A DNA stretch of 64,000 nucleotides, taken from assembly GCA_964510855.1 (NCBI GenBank), contig CAZEDB010000005.1, positions 25,125 through 89,124 of the forward strand, written 5' to 3'. Positions 1 through 8,817 of the stretch are shown here, in pieces (within the stretch, counting starts at the first letter, position 1; each line of letters opens with the position of its first letter). The position numbers and the translations under genes are program-made. Source of the stretch: UBA8828 sp964510855. GTDB taxonomy: Bacteria; Verrucomicrobiota; Verrucomicrobiia; Opitutales; UBA953. Below the pieces are notes generated by a model. The model was given only the letters and a program-made list of their open reading frames with translations. It was not told the DNA's origin and searched no databases.

Positions 1-1
1 T

Positions 2-835
2 GATGTCACCGAAGCTCCTGCCGCCAAGGGCGACTATGTGCGCCTCAGTTACACGGGCACCATCAAGGGGCAACCCCTCGAGACCCTAGCACCTGAAGCA
101 GGCCTGTTAGCTAAGTCGGATGGCGCATGGGAAGAAGCCGGCGCTGAGGGCGACCTCGCTTTGATTCCTTCCCTGGCTCGTGCCTTGGTCGGTCTTAAAG
201 CGGGCGACACCACCACGGTCACCCACACCTTCCCCGCCGATCACACCACCGAAGCCCTGCGTCAACAAACCGCAAGCTATGCCGTGACCATCTCAGAAGT
301 GCGCTCACGTCAACTCCCTGAAATCGACGAAGCCTTTTTAAAGTCGGTCGGAGCTACCGATCTCGCTGATCTGAACACCCAAGTGCGTCAAGGTCTCGAA
401 GGGCAGCGACGTCAAGCCGCTGAAGGCAAGCGCCGCGAACAAGCCCTCGACCTCTTGCTCAAGCCCCTCGACTTCCCTCTCCCCGAGTCGGCGGTTGAGC
501 GCGAAACCTACGACCTCTTCATGGAGTATGCCAACCTGCGCATGCGCGGCGGAGCAACCCCCGAGTCCTTAGAAAAAGATCGTGAGCAAATTCTAGCCGA
601 CTCTCGCAAAGCCGCCGCTACCCGCGTCCGCTCGCAAATTGTCTTAGCCCGGATTGCCAAAGAAGAAGGCATCGAGCTTAACCGTGATGAACTAGGTGCA
701 GCAGTGATGCGGACCGCTTACGCGACGCGTACCCCAGCCGATAAATTAGCTAAAGACCGTGATGCCGTACTGCGGATTCGTCGTGACGCCCTACTCAATA
801 AGGCCCTCGACCTCATCTTAGCCGAAAAAAAGTAA
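2..835 (+). CDS. tig: Trigger factor, C-terminal part (5' end outside window)
   Basis: Ribosome-associated chaperone and peptidyl-prolyl isomerase that shields nascent chains. The reading frame is open from the first bases of the window, so the ribosome-binding N-terminal domain lies upstream. The visible part starts inside the FKBP-like PPIase domain (GDYVRLSYTGTIKG near the left edge) and continues into the long helical, Arg/Lys/Glu-rich C-terminal substrate-binding domain, ending in LILAEKK. It stands just before clpP and clpX, the classic tig-clpP-clpX order, which strongly supports the name. About 278 residues are visible; the whole protein is normally around 430-450. The GTG at position 38 is an internal valine, not a start. 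Confidence 0.92.
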   Translation, partial: DVTEAPAAKGDYVRLSYTGTIKGQPLETLAPEAGLLAKSDGAWEEAGAEGDLALIPSLARALVGLKAGDTTTVTHTFPADHTTEALRQQTASYAVTISEVRSRQLPEIDEAFLKSVGATDLADLNTQVRQGLEGQRRQAAEGKRREQALDLLLKPLDFPLPESAVERETYDLFMEYANLRMRGGATPESLEKDREQILADSRKAAATRVRSQIVLARIAKEEGIELNRDELGAAVMRTAYATRTPADKLAKDRDAVLRIRRDALLNKALDLILAEKK

Positions 836-879
836 TCAAGAAGGGCTGACAGCCGTCGCCAACCTCCTATCCTAAAACC

Positions 880-1476
880 ATGAGCTATATTATTCCCAAT
901 GTGGTCGAACGAGATGCCCGCGGTGAGCGCGCGTGGGATATCTACAGCCGCCTACTCAAGGACCGCATCATTTTCCTGGGTGCACCAATTTACGACGAGG
1001 TCGCGAATGCGGTTATTGCCCAGATGCTCTTCCTACAAATGGAAGACCCCAAGAAGCCCATCTCCCTTTACATTAACTCACCCGGCGGCTCCGTCACCGC
1101 GGGCATGGCGATCTACGACACCATGAATTTCATTCCCTGCGAGGTTCACACCTACTGCCTGGGTAGCGCCGCCAGCATGGCGACCGTCTTACTTGCCGCG
1201 GGCGCCAAGGGTAAGCGCTTCGCCCTCCCGAATGCGCGGGTGATGATTCACCAACCTAGCGGCGGAGCAGGAGGACAAACCTCCGACATTTCCATCGCCG
1301 CCAAGGAAATCCTCCGCTGGCGCGATATTCTTAATCGCACGCTTTCTAAGCACAGCGGCAAAACTCCTGAGCAGGTACAGCAAGACTCCGATCGCGACTA
1401 TTACCTAACCGCAGATGAAGCTAAGGCTTACGGCTTAGTCGATGTCGTGGTCCCGGCCCGCCCGGAAAAAGCTTAA
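880..1476 (+). CDS. clpP: ATP-dependent Clp protease proteolytic subunit ClpP (copy 1)
   Basis: Peptidase subunit of the cytosolic ClpXP protease, 198 aa, usual length. The catalytic triad is visible as Ser99 (GSAASM), His124 (RVMIHQP) and Asp173 (DSDRDYYL), with the same spacing as in E. coli ClpP. The oxyanion strand SLYINSPGGSV is intact. It sits 44 bases after tig and 3 bases before clpX, so ClpP and its unfoldase are almost certainly co-transcribed. It is one of four ClpP-fold proteins in this window; this is the canonical one by context. The start gives MSYIIPNVVE, a typical ClpP N-terminus. Confidence 0.97.
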   Translation: MSYIIPNVVERDARGERAWDIYSRLLKDRIIFLGAPIYDEVANAVIAQMLFLQMEDPKKPISLYINSPGGSVTAGMAIYDTMNFIPCEVHTYCLGSAASMATVLLAAGAKGKRFALPNARVMIHQPSGGAGGQTSDISIAAKEILRWRDILNRTLSKHSGKTPEQVQQDSDRDYYLTADEAKAYGLVDVVVPARPEKA

Positions 1477-1479
1477 TCT

Positions 1480-2799
1480 ATGGCCGACGCGGCAACTGTT
1501 TGCTCCTTCTGCGGCAAGCCTGCAGCAGCGGTAGGCAAACTTATTGCCGGACCTGAGGGCGTGGGTATCTGCGATAGTTGCGTCCATACCTGCGAACATC
1601 TCCTCGAGCGCGAACGTACGAAAAATAACCCCGCACCCGCTGCGAGCAAAGCCAGCAAAGGACCGGCGTTACAAGAGCGGGCAACCCCCGAGCCGCTCGG
1701 GCCAGTACCGCTTATAGCTCCCGCCGAACTTCGCGCCCTGCTGGATGCGCATGTGATTGGGCAAGACCATGCCAAGAAAGTTCTCTCGGTTGCCGTCTAC
1801 AATCACTACCAACGCCTCAATGACCGGCTGAGTAAAAGCCCAAAGGTGCCGAGTGATTTGGGTGAGGTTGAGCTCGACAAAAGTAACGTGCTCTTGATTG
1901 GGCCCACCGGCTCAGGGAAAACGCTTTTAGCCCGGACCTTGGCTCGGGCCCTGAATGTCCCTTTCGCCATTGCTGATGCCACCACCCTGACTGAGGCAGG
2001 TTATGTTGGTGAAGACGTGGAGAATATTGTCCTTAGGTTATTGCAAGCTTGCGACATGAACGTGGCGCAAGCCGAACGGGGCATCTTGTTTGTAGACGAG
2101 ATTGATAATATTGGACGTAAGTCCGACTCCGCCTCGCTCACGCGCGATGTCTCAGGCGAGGGCGTACAACAGGCCTTGCTCAAAATTCTCGAGGGCACGA
2201 TTTGTAATGTTCCTCCAGCTGGAGGAAGGAAACACCCCGATCAACAGTGCATCCAGGTAGATACCTCGAACATTCTCTTTATTTGTGGAGGTGCCTTCGT
2301 AGGGCTCGATAAATTAGTCGCCCGCCGCGCCCGCGGCTCCTTGGGTTTTGATAACGGTCAAGACGCGCCCACCGCTTCAGCCGAAACCACCATCGCCGGT
2401 TTACAGCCCGAAGATCTTTTTTCTTTTGGGATGATCCCCGAATTTGTTGGGCGACTTCCCGTTATCTCCGTCCTGGCGCAGTTAACAGAAAATGATTTGG
2501 TGCGAATTTTAACCGAACCCCGTAACGCGCCGGTGCGGCAGTATCGCAAACTCTTAGCTCTTTCGGATATCCAGTTAGAAATAGCTCCAGGCACGCTCGA
2601 GGCCGTGGCCGCCCAAGCCCTCGCCCTCGGTACAGGTGCCCGCGGCTTACGCTCCATTCTCGAAGGCATTTTATTAGATACGATGTATGCGCCTCCGCCC
2701 CCAGGCTCGACCGTGACCTTAACCCCCGAGGCGGTACGCAAGGAGTCTAAGCCTGTGATCACCGGACCTAAATCCGCAGGTACGCCGAAGTCGCGCTAA
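1480..2799 (+). CDS. clpX: ATP-dependent Clp protease ATP-binding subunit ClpX
   Basis: AAA+ unfoldase that recognises substrates and threads them into ClpP. Length 439 aa. N-terminal zinc-binding domain with Cys8, Cys11, Cys31 and Cys34; Walker A GPTGSGKT at 141-148; pore loop GYVGE at 174-178; Walker B ILFVDE at 202-207; conserved stretch TRDVSGEGVQQALLK around 221-235; sensor II GARGLR at 387-391. The IGF loop that docks on ClpP appears as LGF at 288-290, followed by a short Gln/Ala/Thr-rich insert. A Pro/Ala/Lys linker (about 48-75) joins the zinc domain to the AAA+ module. Starts 3 bases after the clpP stop. Confidence 0.97.
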   Translation: MADAATVCSFCGKPAAAVGKLIAGPEGVGICDSCVHTCEHLLERERTKNNPAPAASKASKGPALQERATPEPLGPVPLIAPAELRALLDAHVIGQDHAKKVLSVAVYNHYQRLNDRLSKSPKVPSDLGEVELDKSNVLLIGPTGSGKTLLARTLARALNVPFAIADATTLTEAGYVGEDVENIVLRLLQACDMNVAQAERGILFVDEIDNIGRKSDSASLTRDVSGEGVQQALLKILEGTICNVPPAGGRKHPDQQCIQVDTSNILFICGGAFVGLDKLVARRARGSLGFDNGQDAPTASAETTIAGLQPEDLFSFGMIPEFVGRLPVISVLAQLTENDLVRILTEPRNAPVRQYRKLLALSDIQLEIAPGTLEAVAAQALALGTGARGLRSILEGILLDTMYAPPPPGSTVTLTPEAVRKESKPVITGPKSAGTPKSR

Positions 2800-2813
2800 G
2801 CTTTTTCTTTTTT

Positions 2814-3548
2814 ATGATTCTTTACCCGGCAATTGACATTCGCGGCGGGCGCTGCGTTCGACTCTCGCAAGGACGAGATGATGCTCAAACCCATTATCAT
2901 GATGACCCAGTTGAACCGGCTCGGATTTTCGCTCAAGCCGGCGCGGAATGGATTCACGTGGTGGACCTCGATGGCGCCTTTGAAGGCACGCCCAAAAATT
3001 TAAATGTGCTGCGGCAAATCGCCGCCCTCGGCCCTAAAATACAATTTGGCGGAGGCTTGCGTGATCTTGCTACTCTCGAAGCGGCTTTAGCGGCAGGTGC
3101 TTCGCGGGTGGTGGTAGGTACGCGCGCCGCAGCGGACCGAGATTTTTTAACGACCGTTGCTAAGGCCCACGGACCAAAAGTTGCGGTCGGGATTGATGCC
3201 AAAGATGGCAAGGTGGCGGTGCGCGGTTGGAAGGAAGTGACGGCTCTTTTAGCCACTGACTTTGCTAAGACTGCGGGCGACTTAGGGATTGGAACGGTTA
3301 TTTACACCGACATTGCCACCGATGGGATGTTGACCGGACCTAATTGGGCAGCGCTCGATGAGATGCTTAACGCCTGCGCAGCCCGGGTAATTGCCTCGGG
3401 GGGGGTTGCTGGGCGGGAGGATATCGTCCGCCTCGCTAAACTTGCCCGAGTTCGACCCCGACTCGACGGGGCTATCGTAGGCAAGGCCCTCTATGAGGGT
3501 CGCGCGACCATCCGTGATTTGCTCAGTGCGGCGCGCGAAGCCGCCTGA
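2814..3548 (+). CDS. hisA: Phosphoribosylformimino-5-aminoimidazole carboxamide ribotide isomerase HisA
   Basis: Fourth step of histidine biosynthesis: isomerises ProFAR to PRFAR in the cytosol. 244 aa, normal for the (beta/alpha)8 barrel. Catalytic Asp8 (YPAIDIRGGRCVRLSQG) and the second acidic residue Asp128 (VGIDAKDGKVAVRGW) are present. The phosphate-binding motif TDIATDGMLTGPN separates HisA from HisF. hisD follows after one unrelated gene and a HisN-type phosphatase is 4.4 kb downstream, so histidine genes are loosely grouped here and not in a full operon. Confidence 0.95.
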   Translation: MILYPAIDIRGGRCVRLSQGRDDAQTHYHDDPVEPARIFAQAGAEWIHVVDLDGAFEGTPKNLNVLRQIAALGPKIQFGGGLRDLATLEAALAAGASRVVVGTRAAADRDFLTTVAKAHGPKVAVGIDAKDGKVAVRGWKEVTALLATDFAKTAGDLGIGTVIYTDIATDGMLTGPNWAALDEMLNACAARVIASGGVAGREDIVRLAKLARVRPRLDGAIVGKALYEGRATIRDLLSAAREAA

Positions 3549-3588
3549 CGGCTTGCCTCGGGCCATTCAGGGGGCAGGATGCAGGGCT

Positions 3589-4323
3589 ATGTCCCGCCTT
3601 GCCCTTCTCCTCGTTGCCCTGGCAACGATTGCTCAAGCCCAAGTCACCCCCGAGTCCGCTGCGGTTATTGCCAAAGCGCGCGCCGCTTTAGCTCAAGATG
3701 TCGCTACGCTTGATGCCGTACAAGCGATTCACTTTGAAGGACGCGTCGTGGATAAAGACGGGAAAGTTTTGCAGTCCTTCATCCTAGAAGTTGCCCAAGG
3801 CGGTAAGCGTCGGGAATTCCGTTATGACAAGGACTTCACCACTGAACTAACCTTAGTCTCAAGCGGCACCGAGGGTTGGGCTCGCCAAGCTAACCTAACC
3901 TCAGGTGAGCGCTCCAACGCACGCGTACTTCCTTTTGAAGTCGCAGCCAACCTGCGCGACATGGCCCGAGTCGACCTAGCTTTCTACGCCGCTCCCAGCG
4001 GGTTCAAGGTGACGCGTAAGGGTGTAGTCGAAATCGACGGTAAAAAAGTAGAGAGCCTAGAGTATGCCTCGAACGCCAACTACCGTTTTGTTCGCCACTT
4101 TGATACCCGTACGCATCTGCTCGTCGCCACCGACTACCTTCGACCCGACGGTACTTATGAGCGGCAAATTGATGGGGAGACACAAGTAGTGGAAGGCATT
4201 CGCTTCCCCAAAAATGTGAAGATCTTTAACCCTAAGGGCGAACCCGAGGGTTCGCTAATCTTCGATAAGATTGTGGTTAATGGCGACCTGCCAGCGTCGT
4301 CGTTTGACTTCCCGGTACGCTAA
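3589..4323 (+). CDS. Exported LolA-like protein of unknown role
   Basis: Predicted periplasmic protein of 244 aa. The ATG at 3589 was chosen because it is followed at once by a signal peptide (MSRLALLLVALATIAQAQ, cleavage after AQA); longer in-frame starts only add residues read through the end of hisA. The mature part begins with a helix and continues as alternating hydrophobic beta strands (IHFEGRVVDKDGKVLQSF, TEGWARQ, GKKVESLEYAS, FDKIVVNGDLP), which suggests the half-barrel fold of LolA/LolB lipoprotein carriers. No lipobox cysteine, so it is soluble. It lies between hisA and hisD (7 bases before hisD), probably as a passenger in the same transcript. The fold assignment is inferred from the strand pattern only. 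Confidence 0.7.
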   Translation: MSRLALLLVALATIAQAQVTPESAAVIAKARAALAQDVATLDAVQAIHFEGRVVDKDGKVLQSFILEVAQGGKRREFRYDKDFTTELTLVSSGTEGWARQANLTSGERSNARVLPFEVAANLRDMARVDLAFYAAPSGFKVTRKGVVEIDGKKVESLEYASNANYRFVRHFDTRTHLLVATDYLRPDGTYERQIDGETQVVEGIRFPKNVKIFNPKGEPEGSLIFDKIVVNGDLPASSFDFPVR

Positions 4324-4330
4324 GGCGTTT

Positions 4331-5632
4331 ATGCCTCTGATTCGACGCGAGGACCGGAACTTCGACGTTCAACTCCGCGCCTTTGTGGGCACGGGCGTAC
4401 CCTCGGCTGAGATTCGTCAGGCCGTAGCTAAAATTATTAGCGAGGTGCGTACCCAAGGCGACAAAGGTGTACTCGCTGCCACCAAGCGTTACGATGGCGC
4501 ACGTCTCACCGCGGCTAAATTGCGCATTCCGGTAGCAGAACTTGCAGCTGCGGCACGCCAGCTCGCTCCTGAACGTCGACGGGCGATTCAAGCCGCGATT
4601 ACTTCGGTGCGGGATTTTCACCGCCGGACTTTACCAAAAAGCTGGAGCGCGCGAAACCTCCATGGTGCTGAAGTAGGCGAGCGTCACTTACCCATCAAAC
4701 GCTGTGGGCTTTATATTCCTGGTGGACAAGTCCCCTTGGTTTCAACCGTGGTTATGACCGCGATTCCCGCGCAAGTTGCAGGCGTGCCTCAAGTCCTAGC
4801 CTGCACCCCGCCGGGACCTGACGGCAAGGTGCACCCCGATTTAATGGCGGCGCTCTACCTCTGTGGCGTACGCGAAGCTTATCGCATGGGTGGCGTCCAA
4901 GCCATTGCCGCCATGGCCTTAGGGACGAACACCCTGCCCGCGGTTGATAAAATCTTTGGACCCGGCAATGCCTACGTCACCGAAGCCAAGCGCCAACTCT
5001 TTGGTGAAGTGGGTATCGATCTCTTACCTGGTCCGAGTGAAATCATGATCATCGCCGACCGTTCAGCTAACCCCGAATGGGTCGCAGCGGATTTGTGCGC
5101 TCAAGCTGAACACGGTAGCGGCAAAGAAACCCTTTATCTTGTGACCGTTTGCAGTCGCATGGCTACTGCAGTCGAACGTGCCGCACGCCGTCAGTGCGAA
5201 ACCTTGCAACACGGAGCGAAAATTCGCGCCCTACTCGACCGTCGTCTACTGATGATTAAAGTTAAAGATTTAGTCGCCGCCGCAGAGGTCGCTAATCGCG
5301 TGGCTCCTGAGCACTTGGAGCTGATGGTGGCTCCGACTAAAATTGCCGCCTTAGCCAAGTCCATTACCACTGCAGGCGCGATGTTGCTGGGGCATGAAAC
5401 CCCCACGGTGCTCGGCGACTTTGTGGCTGGACCTAGCCACACCTTGCCTACGGGCGGGACTGGACGTTTCTTCAGCGGCTTACGCGTGGCTGACTTCTTA
5501 CGACGCACCAGCACCGTGCGCTACCATCGCGCTGCCTTACAAAAGGCCGCTGCGACTGTGGCGGCGTTTGCAGCCATGGAACGTCTTGATGCTCACGGGC
5601 GCTCACTTACCCTGCGCCTCGGTAAAGCCTAA
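4331..5632 (+). CDS. hisD: Histidinol dehydrogenase HisD
   Basis: Zinc- and NAD-dependent enzyme oxidising L-histidinol to L-histidine, the last two steps of the pathway. 433 aa from the ATG at 4331, usual length. Signature GPGNAYVTEAK at 211-220; zinc ligands Gln258 and His261 (CAQAEH), Asp363 (LGDF) and His422 (LDAHGRS); catalytic pair Glu327-His328 (APEHLEL); His370 in GPSHTLPTGG. Longer in-frame starts overlap the preceding gene and do not look like a HisD N-terminus. The GH35 gene starts 3 bases after the stop, so the two are probably co-transcribed. Confidence 0.96.
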   Translation: MPLIRREDRNFDVQLRAFVGTGVPSAEIRQAVAKIISEVRTQGDKGVLAATKRYDGARLTAAKLRIPVAELAAAARQLAPERRRAIQAAITSVRDFHRRTLPKSWSARNLHGAEVGERHLPIKRCGLYIPGGQVPLVSTVVMTAIPAQVAGVPQVLACTPPGPDGKVHPDLMAALYLCGVREAYRMGGVQAIAAMALGTNTLPAVDKIFGPGNAYVTEAKRQLFGEVGIDLLPGPSEIMIIADRSANPEWVAADLCAQAEHGSGKETLYLVTVCSRMATAVERAARRQCETLQHGAKIRALLDRRLLMIKVKDLVAAAEVANRVAPEHLELMVAPTKIAALAKSITTAGAMLLGHETPTVLGDFVAGPSHTLPTGGTGRFFSGLRVADFLRRTSTVRYHRAALQKAAATVAAFAAMERLDAHGRSLTLRLGKA

Positions 5633-5635
5633 GTC

Positions 5636-7468
5636 ATGAAGCGCGCCCTTCGCGCTTTATTGGCAGGTTTATTAACGGTTTTAACTGTCAGCGCAGCGGA
5701 ACCTATCACGGTCGCTCAAGGTAATTTTATTCGAGCAGGTAAACCCCATGTTATTCGCTCAGCGGAATTAAACTACGCCCGCGTCCCTCAAGCCTATTGG
5801 TCACACCGACTCGCCCAAGTACGGGCTGCCGGCTTTAATACCGTAAGTACCTATGTCGTCTGGGCCTTGCACGAACGCCAACCCAGGGTGTTCACCTGGT
5901 CGGGCGACCAAGACCTCGTGGCTTTTTGTCGCGCCGCTGAACAGCAAGGACTGGATGTGATTGTCCGACCTGGACCCTACCTATGTGGCGAATGGGATCT
6001 TGGCGGATATCCATGGTGGCTGCTGCAAAACGCGAACCGTCGCGACCGTTTCCTACGCACAACTCAACCCCAACATCTCGAAGCGGCCGAACGCTGGCTC
6101 GAAGCGGTCGGTCGACAACTCGCGCCATTAAGCGCTACGCGCGGCGGACCGATTATCTTAGCCCAAATTGAAAATGAGTATGCAGCTTACGGTCGTGAGG
6201 TGGGTTATACCAAACGCCTCGCAACCGCTCTTGCACGCGGCGGACTTGATGTGCCTGTTTACGACTTAGAGGCACCGGCTCGGGTTCGCCCAGGTGATCC
6301 TGACATTTTAGGTTCGGTAGCTTTAGGGAGCGATCCTCGAAGCGGCATTGAGGCCTTGCGCCGCGCTCGCCCAGGAAATCCTGCATGGGTCGGAGAATTT
6401 TACCCAGGGTGGTTTGATAGTTGGGGCAAGCCACGCGCTCGAGCCCAACGCGACCGTTTCTTAGCGGATTTACGTTGGATGGTGACGAACAATGTCTCTT
6501 TTAATCTCTATGTCTTACATGGGGGGACAACTTTTGGTCCCTGGGCTGGCTCAAACAGTCCTCCTTTTAGCCCTCAAGTAAGTAGTTACGATTTCGATGC
6601 CCCGATTGACGAGCAAGGTCGACTCACACCGCTTTATCACGACATACGAAAACTACTCGCGGCCCACCAACCAGCTGGGACTCAATTACCCGAGCCGCCC
6701 GCGCCGATTTCAATTCAACGCCTGGCTCGGACGCAAGCGGCTGCCAGCACCCCATTAATGGTAAATTTACCGCGCGGACGAAACTTATCCCTGGGCTCCC
6801 GACTAAACTTCGAAGCACTCGGCCTAGGTTACGGCGCCGCCGTTTATGCGGCGACCTTACCCGCAGGTCCGGCAGATATTTTAAAGTTACAAGCGGTGCA
6901 TGACCTTGCCTGGGTTTTCATGGAAGGTCGGTTGATGGGTAAGATTGATCGCCGGCGGGGCGACACCCTCGTGGGCCTACCTGCACGTGACCGACCCGCC
7001 CGACTCGACATTTTAGTAGAGTCGATGGGTCGAATTAATTTTGGTCCTGACCTGCATGACCTTAAAGGCTTGGGAGCTGCCTGGTTAGTCGATGCCGAGG
7101 GGAAGCAACGGGCGCTCGAGCGTTGGACATTTTACCCCATACCGCTCGATGGACCACCTCCGGCGCAATTACGCTGGGCCAATAACGAGGCGCGCGGCCC
7201 CGCGTGGTGGGGAGCAACGCTGCAAGCTCAAGCCGGTAAAGATACTTGGTTAGATATGCGCGGATGGAGCAAAGGCATGGCTTGGATTAATGGTCGTTCG
7301 CTTGGACGTTACTGGAGTATTGGCCCGACCCAAACTCTCTGGGTACCAGGTTGCTGGTTACGCGATGGGCCCAATGAAATTGTGGTGCTCGATTTGGAGG
7401 GACCGTCTTCTCCTTGGTTCGAAGGGCTGGACCATGACATCATAGATGATTTACGCACCGAAAATTAA
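5636..7468 (+). CDS. Exported beta-galactosidase, family GH35 (C-terminus interrupted)
   Basis: Secreted glycosidase expected to remove terminal beta-galactose from glycans in the periplasm. A signal peptide covers about residues 1-21 (MKRALRALLAGLLTVLTVSAA). The TIM-barrel domain shows RPGPYLCGEWDLGGYPWWL (111-129), the GH35 signature GGPIILAQIENEY with acid/base Glu181, and the nucleophile motif WVGEFYPGWFDSWG with Glu254. Galactose-binding beta-sandwich domains follow (LDMRGWSKGMAWINGRSLG). The frame stops at a TAA at 7466-7468, but the same frame stays open to 7960 and encodes the discoidin-like tail typical of this family, so the intact protein would be about 774 aa. The catalytic domain is complete, so activity is still possible. 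Confidence 0.9.
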   Translation: MKRALRALLAGLLTVLTVSAAEPITVAQGNFIRAGKPHVIRSAELNYARVPQAYWSHRLAQVRAAGFNTVSTYVVWALHERQPRVFTWSGDQDLVAFCRAAEQQGLDVIVRPGPYLCGEWDLGGYPWWLLQNANRRDRFLRTTQPQHLEAAERWLEAVGRQLAPLSATRGGPIILAQIENEYAAYGREVGYTKRLATALARGGLDVPVYDLEAPARVRPGDPDILGSVALGSDPRSGIEALRRARPGNPAWVGEFYPGWFDSWGKPRARAQRDRFLADLRWMVTNNVSFNLYVLHGGTTFGPWAGSNSPPFSPQVSSYDFDAPIDEQGRLTPLYHDIRKLLAAHQPAGTQLPEPPAPISIQRLARTQAAASTPLMVNLPRGRNLSLGSRLNFEALGLGYGAAVYAATLPAGPADILKLQAVHDLAWVFMEGRLMGKIDRRRGDTLVGLPARDRPARLDILVESMGRINFGPDLHDLKGLGAAWLVDAEGKQRALERWTFYPIPLDGPPPAQLRWANNEARGPAWWGATLQAQAGKDTWLDMRGWSKGMAWINGRSLGRYWSIGPTQTLWVPGCWLRDGPNEIVVLDLEGPSSPWFEGLDHDIIDDLRTEN

Positions 7469-7960
7469 CCTCCACCTAACCGAAAGGTCGGACAAGACGT
7501 TCGCCTCACTGACCATACTCCTGAAGTCAGCGCTGAACTTACCCCTGGGGCTGAGCCTCAGTTGCTTACACTTCCCGTACCTACTCGCGGAAGATTTCTC
7601 GCCCTCGAAGCACGAGCTGCTTTTGAAGGTCAGCCTTACACCAGCTTAGCTGAACTCGACCTTGTCGACGCTGAGGGTACGACTCTCCCGCGACGGGCTT
7701 GGCGAATTGCTTTTGCTACCAGCGAAGAACGGGTGGCAGAAAATGGATTAGCGGATAACCTCCTCGATGGTAAGCCCGAGACCTATTGGCATACCCGCTG
7801 GCGCGGCGAAGCGCCAGCACACCCTCATGTGGTGGTGATTGATTTGGGCAGTGTGCTTGAAATCCACAGCGTACGGCTTACGCCGCGACCTGATGTCATT
7901 AACGGACGCATCCGAGAAGTCCGACTGCACGTTTCAGAACGGCCGTTTACTGGCCAGTAG
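7469..7960 (+). pseudogene. Detached C-terminal discoidin (F5/8 type C) domain of the GH35 gene
   Basis: This stretch continues the frame of the upstream beta-galactosidase after a single TAA, with no other stop and no frame change. The translation holds a discoidin/CBM32-like domain: strands FLALEARAAFE, AELDLVDAEG, WRIAFATSEERVAENG, DNLLDGKPETYWHTRW and VVVIDLGSVLEIHSVRL. GH35 enzymes of this kind commonly carry such a domain, and the residues before the stop (LRTEN) look like the usual inter-domain linker, where a tyrosine often follows Glu-Asn. TAA is one base from TAT/TAC. Either a recent nonsense mutation, a sequencing or assembly error, or separate translation from TTG 7562. There is no signal peptide or ribosome site for independent export. 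Confidence 0.72.
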
Positions 7961-7961
7961 T

Positions 7962-8735
7962 CTAGCGACGCAAGTAGCTGAGAACCTCAGCGTGCAGACC
8001 AGGTGCAGCCACTAAGGCGTTGCCCGCTGCCATCGCATCTGAGCCGTCCCACGCGGTCACGATTGCACCCGCACCGCGCAACACCGGAATCACTGGGATT
8101 AAGTCCCACGGATTCATAATCGGGTCCGCCATGACATGCGCCCGACCCGCCGCTACCATGAGGTGACCATAACCATCGCCCCAGGTACGGGAGAAATTAG
8201 CCTTAGCGGTAAGGCCACGCCAATCCGCACGCGGGTGGTGGCGATAAATATTTTCAACGTCAGTAGTAAGCACCACTGCCTGAGCCAGCGGAGATGCGAC
8301 CACGCGCGTCGGTTGGCCATTGAAGGTAGCAGTCCGACCGTCACCCACCGCACGTTCGCGCAGAAGAGGTTGATCAATCAGGCCGACCAAAGGGGCTTGC
8401 TGGTAACGCAACCCAACCAAGGTGGTGAAAAGGGGCACGCGGGAGATAAACGACTTGGTGCCATCAATCGGATCAAGCACCCAGCAAAACTCGCGGTTCT
8501 CATGCTCGGGACCAAATTCTTCGCCCACAATGCCGTGGTCAGGGTAAGTGTGCTTAATAGCCGCACGCATCACACGTTCCGCCTCTTTATCGGCGAGGGT
8601 GACGGGCGAACCATCGGACTTTATCTCAACCTCGAGCTTGGGTTTAGCCCAGCTAGAGCGAATGACCTCCCCTGCTAAATCAGCGAGGTGTTCGGTAAAG
8701 CGTTTAAGCTCGGTTAATTGAGACTCAGGAAGCAC
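7962..8735 (-). CDS. hisN: Inositol-monophosphatase-family phosphatase, probably histidinol-phosphatase HisN
   Basis: Mg-dependent phosphatase of the IMPase superfamily. Metal-binding motifs: GEEFG (Glu72/Glu73), WVLDPIDGTKSF (Asp88, Asp91) and NPWDLIPVIPVLRGAGA (Asp211). The motif WGDGYGHLMVAAGRAHVMAD is characteristic of the HisN/ImpC branch, which hydrolyses L-histidinol phosphate, and hisA and hisD lie nearby; this favours HisN over an inositol or SuhB role. The start is uncertain: GTG at 8735 gives 257 aa, the family norm, while the frame is open to a TTG at 8798 (278 aa). It converges with the GH35 remnant, separated by one base. Confidence 0.82.
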   Translation of the reverse strand: MLPESQLTELKRFTEHLADLAGEVIRSSWAKPKLEVEIKSDGSPVTLADKEAERVMRAAIKHTYPDHGIVGEEFGPEHENREFCWVLDPIDGTKSFISRVPLFTTLVGLRYQQAPLVGLIDQPLLRERAVGDGRTATFNGQPTRVVASPLAQAVVLTTDVENIYRHHPRADWRGLTAKANFSRTWGDGYGHLMVAAGRAHVMADPIMNPWDLIPVIPVLRGAGAIVTAWDGSDAMAAGNALVAAPGLHAEVLSYLRR

Positions 8736-8817
8736 CGCAAAAGCCTGAAGATGAGTTTGGACTGGGACAAGACGGAACCCGATTTGCCCTCCGCCCAAGC
8801 TTGCTCATGGTGGGGTT

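Noticed and set aside
7466..7468. Programmed readthrough or recoding in the GH35 gene
   Set aside because: TAA is not used for selenocysteine or pyrrolysine, and no recoding signal is visible. A mutation or base error is simpler.
8136..8678. 180-residue open frame on the plus strand
   Set aside because: It is antisense to the HisN-like gene, which has clear IMPase motifs; the frame is a by-product of GC-rich codon use.
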